From: Microcaldota archaeon
GTDB lineage: Archaea > Micrarchaeota > Micrarchaeia > Anstonellales > Anstonellaceae
NCBI GenBank assembly: GCA_026396415.1
Contig: JAPLWX010000015.1
Location: 1 to 45,053, forward strand
Direction: 5' to 3'
Length of the DNA stretch: 45,053 bases
The number at the start of each line of letters is the position of its first letter. Position 1 is the stretch's first letter. The position numbers and the translations under genes were made by a program. Below, piece after piece: positions 21,814-31,997 of the stretch. Below the pieces are notes generated by a model. That model had not been told where the DNA came from and did not search any database. It was given only the letters and a program-made list of their open reading frames with translations.

Positions 21814-23715
21814 TCACCTCTTCTTGCCGTGTTTCTTGTCGGCTTTTTTGTATGCCTCCGTGGCTTTCTCAAATTTGCCTCCTTTCGCGTAATAATCTGC
21901 CGCCTGCTTGTAATCGCCCTTGGAGTCGCAGATGCGCGCGGCTTCCTCGAATTTGCCTTCCTTGATGAGTTGCCCGAGCTTGCCTGCCGGTGCCCTGCTC
22001 TTTTCCCTCTTGGCCCTGCGCTTCCAGAACATGAATCCTACTCCGACCGCTACAATGACGGCGGCAATAGCTACTCCATACTTCATGTAGGCGTCGTTTC
22101 TCGCAGACTCCGCCATTTGCAGGCTTGCCCCCGCAGTGTCGTTCACGTTCTGCAGCTTCCCGAACGCATCGGCAGACTCGTCAAGGAAATCAGAAAGGCC
22201 GGTTGCCTGTTTCGCGGTTGCCACTGCCCCCTGTGCGCCAAGAAGCGCGGCTTGCGCATCGGTGAGCTGCTGCTGCGCGTAGATTGTCTTGGCAGAGTCC
22301 GCCAGGAAGGTGCCTCCCGCTGCCGCAGTCGCATTCTTCGCTTTTCCGACTGCGTTTTCAGCCTGCAAGGAAGCAGTTTCCAGCGCAGACACTATAGTGT
22401 CCTTCATCCTTTCCGCTACCCGGCTCAGTTGGTTGCTTGCATCAGCAGCGTCGTTTCTCGCGCTTATGCTGCTGTTCACCGACTGCTCGCAATAGCCCGC
22501 CGAAAGCTGTGTCTTTGCCTGCGAAATCTCGTTCTTCGCCCTGTCAAGCTTCTGCCTCTGTGTCTCCACGTCCTGCGCAGCAGCGCCAGCGTTCATCTCG
22601 CCAGGCAGACTCCGCACAACCGAAGCAAGCTTTGCATAGATGGCATCGGCATCGGATATTTCAGCCTGCGCGGAGGGAATCTGCCTGTAAGCCTCCTTGC
22701 ACGTCTCAATGTTGCTGTTCAGCGATTCATAGGCTGTTCTTGCCTTCTCCCCTGCCTGGTTGGCATACTCGTTTGCCTTGTCCGCGTCGGATTTCGCTCC
22801 CTCGTCGCTTGCGGAAATGTATGTCTGCGCGCTTTGCAGGTAATCCCTCGCGTTCTGCAGCAGGCCCTTGGAAGTTGCAACTGCTGCGATTTCGTTCCTC
22901 GTATCCATCCCGATGTCAGAGGCATTGCTGATAACGCCGCTTGCCATGTCAATCCAAGTCTGCGCGCTGGCTATGCTCTTGTTTGCCTGGTTGATTGCCA
23001 GGCGGACAGGGTCTGGTTTGTATTGCACTTCTATTGCCGTCTGCCTTTCGCCGCTCATGTAGCTCCCGACAGAGCAGGACACATAGACAAGGAACTGTAT
23101 TGTGCCGTTGCCACTTGGCGGTGCCTGCACGGTCGCTGGGAAGCTCTGCGTGCCTGAAGGGGGAATTATTCCAATCTCCTGCAACGGCGTTTGGGAGGTC
23201 TGATAGCCACAGTCCAGCTTCCGGTTGTCGCGGGATGCCAGCCGGATGAGGACAGTGGTTGAGGTTCCGTCTGCAAGTTGGAGTGAAGACTGGTCTGCTG
23301 TTATTTCATAATTCAGGGGAGCGGTGAGCGCGGAATGGAGTGCATTTGTTGCAGAGTCAGCGGTGGATTTTGCCTGTGCAGCATAGCTTTGCGCGCTTGT
23401 TGCATCGTTTACGCAGGCATCGTATTCCGCGCCTGCGAATTCTGCGCTTGCTGAGTGCTCTGCCGCTTTCGCCTTGGTGAGCAGGCTTTGCGCGCTGCTG
23501 GCGGAGGAGGAATAAGTCATGGAAGTGATTCCGTACTTGTCAGCGTCCGCAAGCTTGCTGTTCAAGGTGTCAAGCGAGGATTGCGCGCTCTTGATTGATG
23601 GGGACATGGTGTTTATGGCGTTCAGGCAGTCATCGAATGAGGCGGCGGGATAAACGGCTGGAAGAAGAAGCATAAGCCCAAAGACGAGTGCCACCGTGTT
23701 CGCGCGCCAAATCAT
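21814..23715 (-). CDS. secreted coiled-coil membrane-anchored protein with C-terminal TPR-like tail
   Basis: A 633-residue protein. A signal peptide (TVALVFGLMLLLPAVYPAAS) is followed by about 530 residues of Ala/Ser-rich helices with heptad character, broken by a beta domain (about 130-210). One transmembrane helix (AIAAVIVAVGVGFMFW) precedes a basic stop-transfer RRAKREKSR. A cytoplasmic TPR-like tail then repeats KFEEAARICDSKGDYKQAADYY. The ATG at 23715 follows GGAGGTG. The layout suits a long extracellular stalk or adhesin that could help mating contact. It follows an Lrp-like regulator gene and precedes the membrane protein and cdc6. Confidence 0.7.
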   Translation of the reverse strand: MIWRANTVALVFGLMLLLPAVYPAASFDDCLNAINTMSPSIKSAQSSLDTLNSKLADADKYGITSMTYSSSASSAQSLLTKAKAAEHSASAEFAGAEYDACVNDATSAQSYAAQAKSTADSATNALHSALTAPLNYEITADQSSLQLADGTSTTVLIRLASRDNRKLDCGYQTSQTPLQEIGIIPPSGTQSFPATVQAPPSGNGTIQFLVYVSCSVGSYMSGERQTAIEVQYKPDPVRLAINQANKSIASAQTWIDMASGVISNASDIGMDTRNEIAAVATSKGLLQNARDYLQSAQTYISASDEGAKSDADKANEYANQAGEKARTAYESLNSNIETCKEAYRQIPSAQAEISDADAIYAKLASVVRSLPGEMNAGAAAQDVETQRQKLDRAKNEISQAKTQLSAGYCEQSVNSSISARNDAADASNQLSRVAERMKDTIVSALETASLQAENAVGKAKNATAAAGGTFLADSAKTIYAQQQLTDAQAALLGAQGAVATAKQATGLSDFLDESADAFGKLQNVNDTAGASLQMAESARNDAYMKYGVAIAAVIVAVGVGFMFWKRRAKREKSRAPAGKLGQLIKEGKFEEAARICDSKGDYKQAADYYAKGGKFEKATEAYKKADKKHGKKR

Positions 23716-23716
23716 C

Positions 23717-24226
23717 TTACACACCTCCAATTAGCATCTTTACCAGGTCTCCGTAATCTTCTTTCAGTATCCGTTTTGGCTGGATGAAGAACGTTTCAAG
23801 GCCCGAAATGGACGCCCCGTATTTGCGCCTGAATTCTGCAATAAACTCGTTGTAGTCCTCGAAGTCAACGAATGCCATCTTGGCGATGTACTTGCTGTTA
23901 GGGTTGGAACCCTCTGCAAAATAGATGGTCTGGGCTGTGGAAGTGAAGTCCTTCTCCATCTTTTCAGTAAGTTTCCTGTCTGCGAAGGCATTCCACTGGA
24001 AAACAAGTACGTAGTAGAAGCAGACGCCCATTTTCTCAAGGTCAAGCTTGGGTGTGGCACCGGCAAGAAGGCCTTCTTCAGTAAGCTTCTTCCTGATGCG
24101 CGAGACGGTGCCTTTGCTTACCTTCATTTCCTTGGCTATCTCAGAGTCGTTCTTGTCGCCGCCCTTCGTGAGGCTGATTAAGAAGCGTCTTTCTGTTTTC
24201 GTCAGCTTGATGGAACTTTGTTGCAT
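23717..24226 (-). CDS. Lrp/AsnC-like transcriptional regulator
   Basis: A 169-residue protein with an N-terminal helix-turn-helix (LTKTERRFLISLTKGGDKNDSEIAKEMKVSKGTVSRIRKKL) and a C-terminal alpha-beta effector part of Lrp/AsnC type (YYVLVFQWNAF...). A TATA box (TTTAAAATAT on the minus strand, about 24250) lies about 25 bases before the ATG at 24226. It is the first gene of a leftward operon leading to the stalk protein, the membrane protein, cdc6 and the histone-like gene, so it probably regulates element maintenance and surface genes. Confidence 0.8.
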   Translation of the reverse strand: MQQSSIKLTKTERRFLISLTKGGDKNDSEIAKEMKVSKGTVSRIRKKLTEEGLLAGATPKLDLEKMGVCFYYVLVFQWNAFADRKLTEKMEKDFTSTAQTIYFAEGSNPNSKYIAKMAFVDFEDYNEFIAEFRRKYGASISGLETFFIQPKRILKEDYGDLVKMLIGGV

Positions 24227-24321
24227 ATTATCAGTTTATAACGCAACATATTTTAAACATATCGAATTCGACGAGGGTTTGCTGTAGATGTAGCTTCCTT
24301 CCACGCAGTAATATTTTCCTT

Positions 24322-24642
24322 TCAGTCTCCTTCCCTGGATTTTCCATAGGGCTTTACTCGCTTTACATCAAAGATTTCGTAGACGGTGTCCTCAAATTTG
24401 TAGCGATATATCAAGATAAACGCGGCTGTGCCCGCAAACACCGTTAGGCTGTAGTCAAGGATTGCCTTCTGTATTTCGCTTGGAAGATTGCCGCCCAAAA
24501 TATCCAAGTATCTGGCAATCACGTTGATGCCGCTTATAACCATGAAAATAACAAAAACTAGGTGCACAACACCAAGTAGCAGACCCACCGCTATTGCTTT
24601 CACCGTTCGTGGAGTTTTTTTGGGTTGGCGGGCCTTTACCAT
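24322..24642 (-). CDS. small two-to-three-helix membrane protein
   Basis: A 106-residue protein with a basic N-terminus (KARQPKKTPRT) and hydrophobic helices at about 14-40 and 60-85, then a charged tail. The ATG at 24642 follows GGAGGGG and lies inside the stop region of the zinc-ribbon gene, so the pair is translationally coupled. No family is recognised. It is in a leftward pair between the HsdR gene and the Lrp-like operon. Confidence 0.6.
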   Translation of the reverse strand: MVKARQPKKTPRTVKAIAVGLLLGVVHLVFVIFMVISGINVIARYLDILGGNLPSEIQKAILDYSLTVFAGTAAFILIYRYKFEDTVYEIFDVKRVKPYGKSREGD

Positions 24643-24812
24643 ATCTTTCCCCTCCAATCCAGCGGCTGCCCGCAGTTTGGGCAGAATACGTTGCTCTCAT
24701 CGATAGGATAGTTGCAGCGCGGGCATCGGTATTTCTTAAGGGCATCAACCAGCAGTTTGCCAAAAACGAGAACTCCGAGAAACGCTAGGAGGTCCTTCGA
24801 GTCTTTATCCAT
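24636..24812 (-). CDS. 58-residue zinc-ribbon protein
   Basis: Below the ORF-track threshold. From the ATG at 24812 it has a hydrophobic helix (LLAFLGVLVFGKLLV) followed by a CPRC...FCPNCG zinc ribbon (about 31-49) and ends at a TAA (24636). The last codons overlap the start of the next gene. Such helix-plus-ribbon proteins are often small membrane-associated factors. Function unknown. Confidence 0.7.
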   Translation of the reverse strand: MDKDSKDLLAFLGVLVFGKLLVDALKKYRCPRCNYPIDESNVFCPNCGQPLDWRGKIW

Positions 24813-24862
24813 TCAATCACAGCCCACACCGGTCTTCGTATTTTGTCATTTTATTCATCCGC

Positions 24863-27800
24863 TCATTCAGCCAGCCAAGCACCAGCAAGCAGCTTTGTCT
24901 GTTCAAGCACAGTATCAGTTGCCTTCTTTTGCTTGTCTGGGGGATAACCGTATCTTCGCAGTATACGTTTTACAATGACGCGCATTTCAGACTGCACACT
25001 CTGCTTGAGCGTCCAGTCAATGGAAACACTGTTCCTGACTGCTTTGACCAATTCCCTTGCGATTGTTTTCAGAGTGTCGTCCCCGAGCACTTTTACCGCG
25101 CTGTCATTGGTTTCGAGCGCGTCATAGAACGCCAGCTCGTCATCATTCAAGCCCAAATCCACTCCACGGTCTGTTTCCTCATTGATTTTCTTGGCCAAAT
25201 TGATAAGTTCTTCCACAACCTGAGCCGAGTCAAGGTTCCTGTTCAAGTAGGCGCGGACGGCCTCTTCCAGCATTTCCGAGAATTGCCTTGCCCTTATCGC
25301 GTTTTTCTTCGCCATCTTCTTTGTCGCGTCGTTTATCAGCTTCCTCAGGACTTCAAGCGCGAGGTTCTTCTGGGGCATGTTCCTTACTTCATCAAGGAAT
25401 TCATCTGAAAGAATGGAAATGTCCGGCCTTTTCAGGCCCGCAACTTCGAAAATGTCAATTACCTGGTCTGAGCTTATTGCCTTGGAAACTATCTGCTTGA
25501 TGGCAGCGTCGGTCTTTTGGCTGTCGCCTGAAGAGGTTATTGTGTATTTGACAAATTGCGCCTTTATTGCCTGGAAGAATGCCAGCTCGTCGCGTATTTT
25601 CGTGGCTTCCGGGTGGGGATAGGCGAGCGCAAACGCGCGCGAAAGCATGTCCACATTTTTCATGAACCTGTCCTTTTGCCCTTTCTGCGAAAGCAGGCGC
25701 TCGATGGTCTGTATTACGATGTACTTTTCCTTAAGGGGAGACTTGAGGAACTGCAGATAACTGACACCATGGAGCATATCCTTCACTATCTCATACTTTT
25801 CAAGCATCGTCTTGACGACCTTTTCCTTGTCAATCGCAGTTTCGCTTCTGTCCTCCTTGGTGTAGTTTGCAAGCGCGACCTTGAGGTTTTCGGCAAGCCC
25901 GATATAGTCAACCACCAGGCCGCCTGGCTTGTCCCTGAACACCCGATTTACCCTGGCAATTGCCTGCATCAATCCATGCCCGCGCATGGGCTTGTCAACA
26001 TAAATGGTGTGCAGACAGGGGATGTCGGTGCCTGTAAGCCACATGTCGCGGACAATCACCATCTTTATCGGGCTTGCGGGCTTTTTGAAAAGAAGCTCGA
26101 TTTCCTTTCTCCTTGGCTTGTTCCTTATGTGGGGCTGCCAATCCAGCTTATCTGTCGCAGAACCAGTCATAATCACTTTTACAACGCCTTTCTTGTCGTC
26201 TTCACTGTGCCACGCCGGGCGAAGCCGGATTATTTCATTGTAAATATCAACGCAAATCCTTCTGCTCATGGCAACGACAAGCACCTTGCCTTCCATTGCC
26301 TCCTGCCGCTTGTCATAGTGGGCGAGCAAATCCTCCACAACCTGCTTTATGCGCTTCTGGCTGCCTACCAGTGCTTCTAGCCTGCTCCATTTGCTCTTGA
26401 GCTTTTCCTTGTGCTCGACTTCCTCCCCTTCGGTAACTTCCTCGAATTCCTCGTCAAGCTTTGGCTTTTCCTCTTCCTTAAGCTCTATTTTGGCAAGCCT
26501 GCCCTCATAGTAGATTGGAACGGTTGCCCTGTCCTTTACGGCTCTCTCAATACTGTAAACATCAACATATTCGCCGAAAACCGCCCTCGTGTCCCTGTCC
26601 ACAAGCTCAATTGGCGTGCCGGTAAAGCCTATGAACGCGGCATTTGGCAGCGCGTCGTGCATGTGCCTTGCAAACCCGCTTATGAAGCCGTATTGGCTTC
26701 TGTGCGCTTCATCCGCGATAACCACGATATTCTTCCTGTCTGAGAGCAGCGGATAAGCGGTTCCTTTCTCATCAGGGAAGAACTTTTGGATGGTGGTGAA
26801 AATAATTCCTCCAGCGGGCCTTGAAAGGAGCTTCTTCAGGCTGTCCCTTGAATCTGCCTGGACCGGCGCCTGCCTAAGGATTGGGGAATTGGCGCAGAAA
26901 GTGTCGAAAAGCTGCCCGTCCAAGTCGTTTCTGTCGGTTAAGACAACAACGGTAGGATTGTTCATCCTGTCATCAAGGAAAAGTAAGCCCGTGTAAAGAA
27001 CCATGGTAAGGCTTTTGCCAGAGCCTTGCGTGTGCCAGACCACGCCGCCTTGCCTGTTTCCTTTCGCGGAGGTTGCCTTTATGGTTGAGGCAAGAGCGGC
27101 TTTCACTGCCCTGTATTGGTGATACTGAGCTATTTTCTTCTTCAGCCCCTCGCCAATGTCCTCGAAAAGAACAAAATGCCTTGCAAAATCAAGCAAAACC
27201 TCCTTTTTCAGCATTCCTCTCAGCATGACTTCCATGGGCATTATTGTCGGGTCATCAACGGTTTCGCCATCAAGCAGCTTCCATTTCATGAACCAGTTCT
27301 GCTCGCTTGTTATCGAGCCAACGCGCGCGTCTCCCGCGTCGCTGAGCATGATAAGCTCGTTGTAATGGAAAAGGGAGGGGATTTGCAACTTGTAGGTCTG
27401 TATTTGGTTGTAGGCTGAGCTGATATCCGCTTTTTCATCGGCAATGTTCTTCAGCTCAATAACTACCAAGGGAAGCCCGTTCACGAAAACGATTATGTCC
27501 GGGCGCCTATTGTTGTTCTGCTCTATTATGGTGAATTGGTTTATGGCTGCAAACTCGTTGTTCTTTGGGTTTTCAAAGTCGAAAAGCCAGAGTTTCTTGC
27601 TCGTCTGCTTGCCCTTTTCCTTTACCTGAACATCTATTCCATTGACGAGGAGATTGTGGAATGCCTGGTTGTTCTTCACCAAGTTCTGGCTTTCCGCGCG
27701 CTGGAGCTTCTTTACAGCGTCGTCGATTATCTCTTCCGGCAAGGTAGGATTGATGCGTTTAAGCGCGCGTTTGAGCCTTCCAGTAAGCACAACCTGCGAA

Positions 27801-27934
27801 TAGCTTTCGCGCTCAGGCCGCACACCGTCAGGTGCAGGCGCAATGTCGGGCCCATAAACTATCTCGTAGCCCATGCTGGCGAAGAGCTTGAGCGCGTGCT
27901 CCTCAATTTCGGATTCAGTTATGTAGGCGGGCAT
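24863..27934 (-). CDS. hsdR: type I restriction enzyme R subunit
   Basis: A 1023-residue DNA translocase-nuclease. The N-terminal nuclease domain has the PD-(D/E)XK signature RRPDIIVF...VVIELKN (about 142-162). The superfamily-2 helicase motor follows with Walker [11 protein letters not shown] (about 298), DEAH in [12 protein letters not shown] (about 400) and the later helicase motifs. It cuts unmodified DNA after ATP-driven translocation when bound to the M and S subunits. It is the last gene of the leftward operon hsdM - two membrane genes - hsdS - two HEPN-like genes - hsdR. All key motifs are present, so it is probably active. Confidence 0.95.
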   Translation of the reverse strand: MPAYITESEIEEHALKLFASMGYEIVYGPDIAPAPDGVRPERESYSQVVLTGRLKRALKRINPTLPEEIIDDAVKKLQRAESQNLVKNNQAFHNLLVNGIDVQVKEKGKQTSKKLWLFDFENPKNNEFAAINQFTIIEQNNNRRPDIIVFVNGLPLVVIELKNIADEKADISSAYNQIQTYKLQIPSLFHYNELIMLSDAGDARVGSITSEQNWFMKWKLLDGETVDDPTIMPMEVMLRGMLKKEVLLDFARHFVLFEDIGEGLKKKIAQYHQYRAVKAALASTIKATSAKGNRQGGVVWHTQGSGKSLTMVLYTGLLFLDDRMNNPTVVVLTDRNDLDGQLFDTFCANSPILRQAPVQADSRDSLKKLLSRPAGGIIFTTIQKFFPDEKGTAYPLLSDRKNIVVIADEAHRSQYGFISGFARHMHDALPNAAFIGFTGTPIELVDRDTRAVFGEYVDVYSIERAVKDRATVPIYYEGRLAKIELKEEEKPKLDEEFEEVTEGEEVEHKEKLKSKWSRLEALVGSQKRIKQVVEDLLAHYDKRQEAMEGKVLVVAMSRRICVDIYNEIIRLRPAWHSEDDKKGVVKVIMTGSATDKLDWQPHIRNKPRRKEIELLFKKPASPIKMVIVRDMWLTGTDIPCLHTIYVDKPMRGHGLMQAIARVNRVFRDKPGGLVVDYIGLAENLKVALANYTKEDRSETAIDKEKVVKTMLEKYEIVKDMLHGVSYLQFLKSPLKEKYIVIQTIERLLSQKGQKDRFMKNVDMLSRAFALAYPHPEATKIRDELAFFQAIKAQFVKYTITSSGDSQKTDAAIKQIVSKAISSDQVIDIFEVAGLKRPDISILSDEFLDEVRNMPQKNLALEVLRKLINDATKKMAKKNAIRARQFSEMLEEAVRAYLNRNLDSAQVVEELINLAKKINEETDRGVDLGLNDDELAFYDALETNDSAVKVLGDDTLKTIARELVKAVRNSVSIDWTLKQSVQSEMRVIVKRILRRYGYPPDKQKKATDTVLEQTKLLAGAWLAE

Positions 27935-27938
27935 CTTC

Positions 27939-29780
27939 TTACCTACTTGTTGTGTTCTTTAATATTTTAATCAGTTTTAATAGGCAATATGCTAGGTATT
28001 TTACATTTCCTTCAATTATCTGTGCGGATTCGAGTTTTCCGTGTAATAAATCATTACGGAGATTTGCTTGGTCATTGTCAGTTAAAGCAACTTTGAGTGT
28101 CTTTTGCAAATCAACACCTATAAGCTCTCCAATTTCATCTTTTGAGAGGAGTGAACCAAGTTCTATTGAACGGAAATATTTCTCTTTTTCATTCCGTAAA
28201 ACTAAATCAACTTTTCCGGCTTTTCGGACAGTTCGCCGCAGAATTTCCTCAAAATAGGGCATGAGGATATGCACTCCTGCGATGAAATCCGGTTTGTCTG
28301 AGAAAATGTAATTGAACCCCTGTTTTAATGTTGGTTTAATATCATCTAGATCAGGATTATCAAGCAGTTCATCAATATACGTGTAAGATTCTTTTCCAAA
28401 TTCGCGCTCCATTTCTTCTAGAGTGTACTTAAGCATAAGTTCACCAATCTTCATTCCGAGTAAAGTGTTCTTTCGCACCCAATAATCGAAAATATCTTCT
28501 TCTTGTGATATTTGTAAAACTGGCTCCTCACTTCGACTCACAACAACTGGAAAGATGTAAAGCAGTGGCGACTCTTTCTTTTGTTCCAAAGTAGATTTTA
28601 AAGTGTGTTCATAGGACGGAATAAGCTCAGAGTTATCTATCAAAGCCTTAAAGGGATTGGAATCTGTATCAGTTAGCTGTTTGAGGAATTGGTCGATTTG
28701 GGCTTTTTTGATTTCAAAGGTAGAACTAACTTGTTTATAACGTATTTTCGGCCCCATCTCAGTAATCTCAGATGTAAGTTCGTTGATTCTTCTCTTAATC
28801 TCATCCTTATGTTCTGGAAACGAACCTAGCATTGACTGATATTTTTTTGCCGCATCAGTGCAAAATGAAGAACGCAAAAGTTCTCCTCTTCCATTTCCTT
28901 CATTAATGTGGGATTCTGCAATTTTATTATGGAGATCATACAGTTTTTCTTTAGGTGAATATCGAATCTTTAACTCAAGATAGCTCCTTAGAAAATGATA
29001 GTTGCGGCTGGTTTCAACTGTTTTTTCGATATCAGCTATACACTTATCAAGTTGTTCTGCACTTTCTTTTTTTAGTTCATCAAGACCTTGAATTTTAGCT
29101 AGATATCTTGCTTCGACTTGGAAGAGTTCTAACTGCCATCGTTTCTCACCGCCAGTAATAAGTTTGATTATGGAGTGATGGAGTGACGAGAAAACTCGTT
29201 TGGATAGCTCTTGGTCGTTAATTGAAAGACTCAATTTGAGGGCAATATCATACGCCAGAGGAGGAATTTCATAATATTCCGGATATTTGCCATCATTGAT
29301 ATATTTCTCCGCAGTCTCGAGCCAGCCTTCGATGGATTTTTTCATCCAATCTAGATGCTCCTTGCCAGTACTAAATGTCATTATAGCAAACGCATATCTT
29401 GCTTTTGATAATGGACTGGTTGTTTGTTCATAGCGTATTTTGTAATAGTCTACGGCATCTGAGGACCATTCACAAAATGGAGGATTAGATAACGGTCCGA
29501 AGTCTCCAGATTCTTTGCCTAAGTAGTACTTCCACTTGTTGCTAATCTCTGTTACTTCTTGCCCCTTGTATTGGCCAACATGACCAAATGTTCTATTGAG
29601 AAGATCGACCTCCCAAAGTATCTTCTTTTGAGTATCAACATCTTTATTATCGACAACCTCGCCCATCACTTTCCCGAGTTCTCGTTCGATTTCAAAAGGA
29701 AACATTCGTTCATAATTTGAACTAAGGGCCACTTCAAGAAGTTTGATTACGCTTGTTTGGTTGTACTTAGATATATCCAT
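27939..29780 (-). CDS. DUF4209-like protein with C-terminal HEPN-like motif
   Basis: A 613-residue, AT-rich helical protein. Residues 1-480 look like helical repeats with no family I can name firmly. The C-terminal part ([20 protein letters not shown] then [10 protein letters not shown], about 583) resembles DUF4209, with the RN-xxx-H signature of HEPN RNase domains. The ATG at 29780 follows GGTGTGAG. It overlaps the preceding gene and ends five bases before hsdR. HEPN ribonucleases inside hsd loci are known in bacteria (PrrC, RloC), so an RNA-cleaving back-up to restriction is plausible. Activity is inferred. Confidence 0.6.
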   Translation of the reverse strand: MDISKYNQTSVIKLLEVALSSNYERMFPFEIERELGKVMGEVVDNKDVDTQKKILWEVDLLNRTFGHVGQYKGQEVTEISNKWKYYLGKESGDFGPLSNPPFCEWSSDAVDYYKIRYEQTTSPLSKARYAFAIMTFSTGKEHLDWMKKSIEGWLETAEKYINDGKYPEYYEIPPLAYDIALKLSLSINDQELSKRVFSSLHHSIIKLITGGEKRWQLELFQVEARYLAKIQGLDELKKESAEQLDKCIADIEKTVETSRNYHFLRSYLELKIRYSPKEKLYDLHNKIAESHINEGNGRGELLRSSFCTDAAKKYQSMLGSFPEHKDEIKRRINELTSEITEMGPKIRYKQVSSTFEIKKAQIDQFLKQLTDTDSNPFKALIDNSELIPSYEHTLKSTLEQKKESPLLYIFPVVVSRSEEPVLQISQEEDIFDYWVRKNTLLGMKIGELMLKYTLEEMEREFGKESYTYIDELLDNPDLDDIKPTLKQGFNYIFSDKPDFIAGVHILMPYFEEILRRTVRKAGKVDLVLRNEKEKYFRSIELGSLLSKDEIGELIGVDLQKTLKVALTDNDQANLRNDLLHGKLESAQIIEGNVKYLAYCLLKLIKILKNTTSR

Positions 29781-30681
29781 TATACTCACACCATGTTAGA
29801 AATTGCCCAAAATAAACTGTCAATAATAATACATCATCCGGAAGATGTGGACTTTTCAGCCCATAATGAGCGAAAGTGGTTCTGATACCATTTATCCTCT
29901 CGACACTGTCGATAACAATCTTACCTTCCTGCTCATTATCTGGCTTTGTATTGAAGACGTTCTTGCTATTTAGATTAGAATCAAGGAGTTTAACTTTGAA
30001 CAATCCATCTTTATCTGCACTTTTTGTTGCAGGATTTTCCGAAAGTAAATAAGGTTTTCCTTTAAGAGTTTTAAGATTTGCACCTATTGAAAATCCTTCA
30101 TTTAATGAAATGCTTTCCTTTTGAGCGATTCTAAATAGCAATTCCTCCGTGATTACGCATAATGAATATGCTGAATAATAGGCATGCCGAACATCATATG
30201 TTTCATTATAATCTTGGAAAGCATCAAGTGCAAACTTAATCCGTTCCGAAATATCAGTTGTTTTGCCTTCCAAATAGTCTCTGAGGACAAAAAATGGGAG
30301 TCCAATAACTGATTTTAAATCTGTGTTTTCTTTTATATCCGATATATGAATTTCATCTGATTTTATCTCGGCGTTTAGAGTAGAATTTAGTTCTTCTAGC
30401 TTTTGTTTAGATAGGGTGTATACATCTTTCAAATCATCCTCGATATGTGCAATAAAGAAGCCCCCAGCCCACCCATATTCTTTCTCGTTTATTCTTAGGT
30501 GTTTTTTAGTATCTGCGTTGTTTGTTTGAAGACACAACCCAGTTCTTTTTTTTATATCATCAAGATTAATGTTATTGCCTAAACGTATTTGTACGCAATA
30601 TATTTTCCCACAATATGGGTTCATAAGGAAACTGGTGTAAAGTTTTATTGTTTCTTTTGCAACGGGTAGGTTATCCACCAT
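29767..30681 (-). CDS. hypothetical protein with HEPN-like RxxxxH motif
   Basis: A 304-residue, AT-rich protein. The N-terminal half is mixed alpha-beta. The C-terminal half is helical and ends with GIRTTFAHYG (about 271), an Rx4H pattern like that of HEPN domains. The stop overlaps the next gene, also HEPN-like, by 14 bases, and the start overlaps the hsdS stop (TAATG). The tight coupling says it is made together with HsdS and the following protein. It may be a partner or control subunit of the larger HEPN-like protein. Family not recognised. Confidence 0.55.
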   Translation of the reverse strand: MVDNLPVAKETIKLYTSFLMNPYCGKIYCVQIRLGNNINLDDIKKRTGLCLQTNNADTKKHLRINEKEYGWAGGFFIAHIEDDLKDVYTLSKQKLEELNSTLNAEIKSDEIHISDIKENTDLKSVIGLPFFVLRDYLEGKTTDISERIKFALDAFQDYNETYDVRHAYYSAYSLCVITEELLFRIAQKESISLNEGFSIGANLKTLKGKPYLLSENPATKSADKDGLFKVKLLDSNLNSKNVFNTKPDNEQEGKIVIDSVERINGIRTTFAHYGLKSPHLPDDVLLLTVYFGQFLTWCEYNGYI

Positions 30682-31994
30682 TAATTCACCCGTATTTTTC
30701 CAGACATTAGTTTTGGAAGAAGAGACCCACGGAGCTGGGTAATATTGTCGTTTTCATTAAGATTATATTCATACTTGCTGAATAGTTTTTCTACCATTTG
30801 AGAAAATTTCTTTTGCATATCTATAGGTGGAGCAACAAATCTAAATGATAAAAGTAGTTTTGTATTAAGCGATGGTCTAGTTGAGCCTACTGCATACCCA
30901 TTTACCATATCTATGAACAGAGATTGTTTGAAAACTTGTGCCAAATATTGTGGATTTATCTTAGTCTTATCTGCTCTTACTCGGAGCATTTGCCCGGAAA
31001 TCATCCACGCAGTGTTTCTATCTCGTATAATTGCGGACTCTCCTACAACAGCTACCCTAGTAAATACTATATCACCATAATTTAAGAGATAACGATTCAT
31101 TTCTGGAAACTTATGGACTCCGACCAAAGGCATGTCAGAACCCACTATCTGACCATTCTTTACATGCTTAACTAATATCAATGGCACACCTGTATTGCGA
31201 TAATCTGCTGAATGCAGATTACTACCAAATGGGCCAGTAATCACGCAGTCACTTTTCGAATCGTGAAGTTCTGCTAGTGAAGTTACTTCCCACCCTTCAG
31301 GTATTTCTCCTAGTTCCGACTCCACCATCTTCCCGCCACTCGACTTATAGGATCTGCCTTTTTCGTCCAGAAACTCGAAATCCACGAACCAGTGCTTGAA
31401 GATTGTCTGTGCCATCTCCTCAAGTGTCTTGTTCATCTGGCGGTTCAGGTCGATTCTTGCATCAAAATCGGAAAGAATTTTGGCGATGGAGTGCTGCTCA
31501 GGGAGTGGTGGAATTGTGATTTTTTCGTTGGCGAACACTTTTTCTTGGACGCGCTGTCGCCCGGATGTACCAGACATAGACCTTATGGCCACATTTCTCA
31601 GTGCAGATGATTTTGCGAGATAATAGACAAATTCATTGATACTTTTTCCATCCTTGCCCGACAATACAATAAATTCTGTCGATCCCCAAGCAATTTCCCC
31701 ATTTTTCAGGAAATCGACATAAGCAGTTTTACCATTCTCAAGACAGGGGCTGATGCGTGCCAAAAGCGTATCTCCGTTTTGGAATTTTGACCCTCCATAA
31801 AATTTTCGTTCCACATAATATGTGACTGACTTTTGATTGGCAGTTATATCCGCCATGGATACGTACTTTGCAACATCGTTTTTCTTTAGTTCCCTCTTTG
31901 GATTAATCGAAACGCATTCACTGATTGTGTCTTCTTTCCAGTTTGTCAATTTAAGCACCCATTTTCTGTCAGAGCCGCAGGTTTGAAATATCAT
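30681..31994 (-). CDS. hsdS: type I restriction enzyme S (specificity) subunit
   Basis: A 437-residue DNA-recognition subunit with two target-recognition domains. The first lies at about 15-160, followed by IPPLPEQHSIAKILSDFDARIDLNRQMNKTLEEMAQ, the typical conserved helical spacer. The second begins at EIPEGWEVTSLAELHDS (about 235) and ends in a C-terminal helix. It sets the sequence methylated by HsdM and guarded by HsdR. The AT-rich character of its recognition domains is usual for exchanged modules. Confidence 0.93.
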   Translation of the reverse strand: MIFQTCGSDRKWVLKLTNWKEDTISECVSINPKRELKKNDVAKYVSMADITANQKSVTYYVERKFYGGSKFQNGDTLLARISPCLENGKTAYVDFLKNGEIAWGSTEFIVLSGKDGKSINEFVYYLAKSSALRNVAIRSMSGTSGRQRVQEKVFANEKITIPPLPEQHSIAKILSDFDARIDLNRQMNKTLEEMAQTIFKHWFVDFEFLDEKGRSYKSSGGKMVESELGEIPEGWEVTSLAELHDSKSDCVITGPFGSNLHSADYRNTGVPLILVKHVKNGQIVGSDMPLVGVHKFPEMNRYLLNYGDIVFTRVAVVGESAIIRDRNTAWMISGQMLRVRADKTKINPQYLAQVFKQSLFIDMVNGYAVGSTRPSLNTKLLLSFRFVAPPIDMQKKFSQMVEKLFSKYEYNLNENDNITQLRGSLLPKLMSGKIRVN

Positions 31995-31997
31995 GCA

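Noticed and set aside
21679-23157. 492-residue plus-strand ORF opposite the stalk protein
   Set aside because: A shadow of a GC-rich, Ala/Ser-rich coding strand, with no start signal and an implausible Cys/Arg-rich product.
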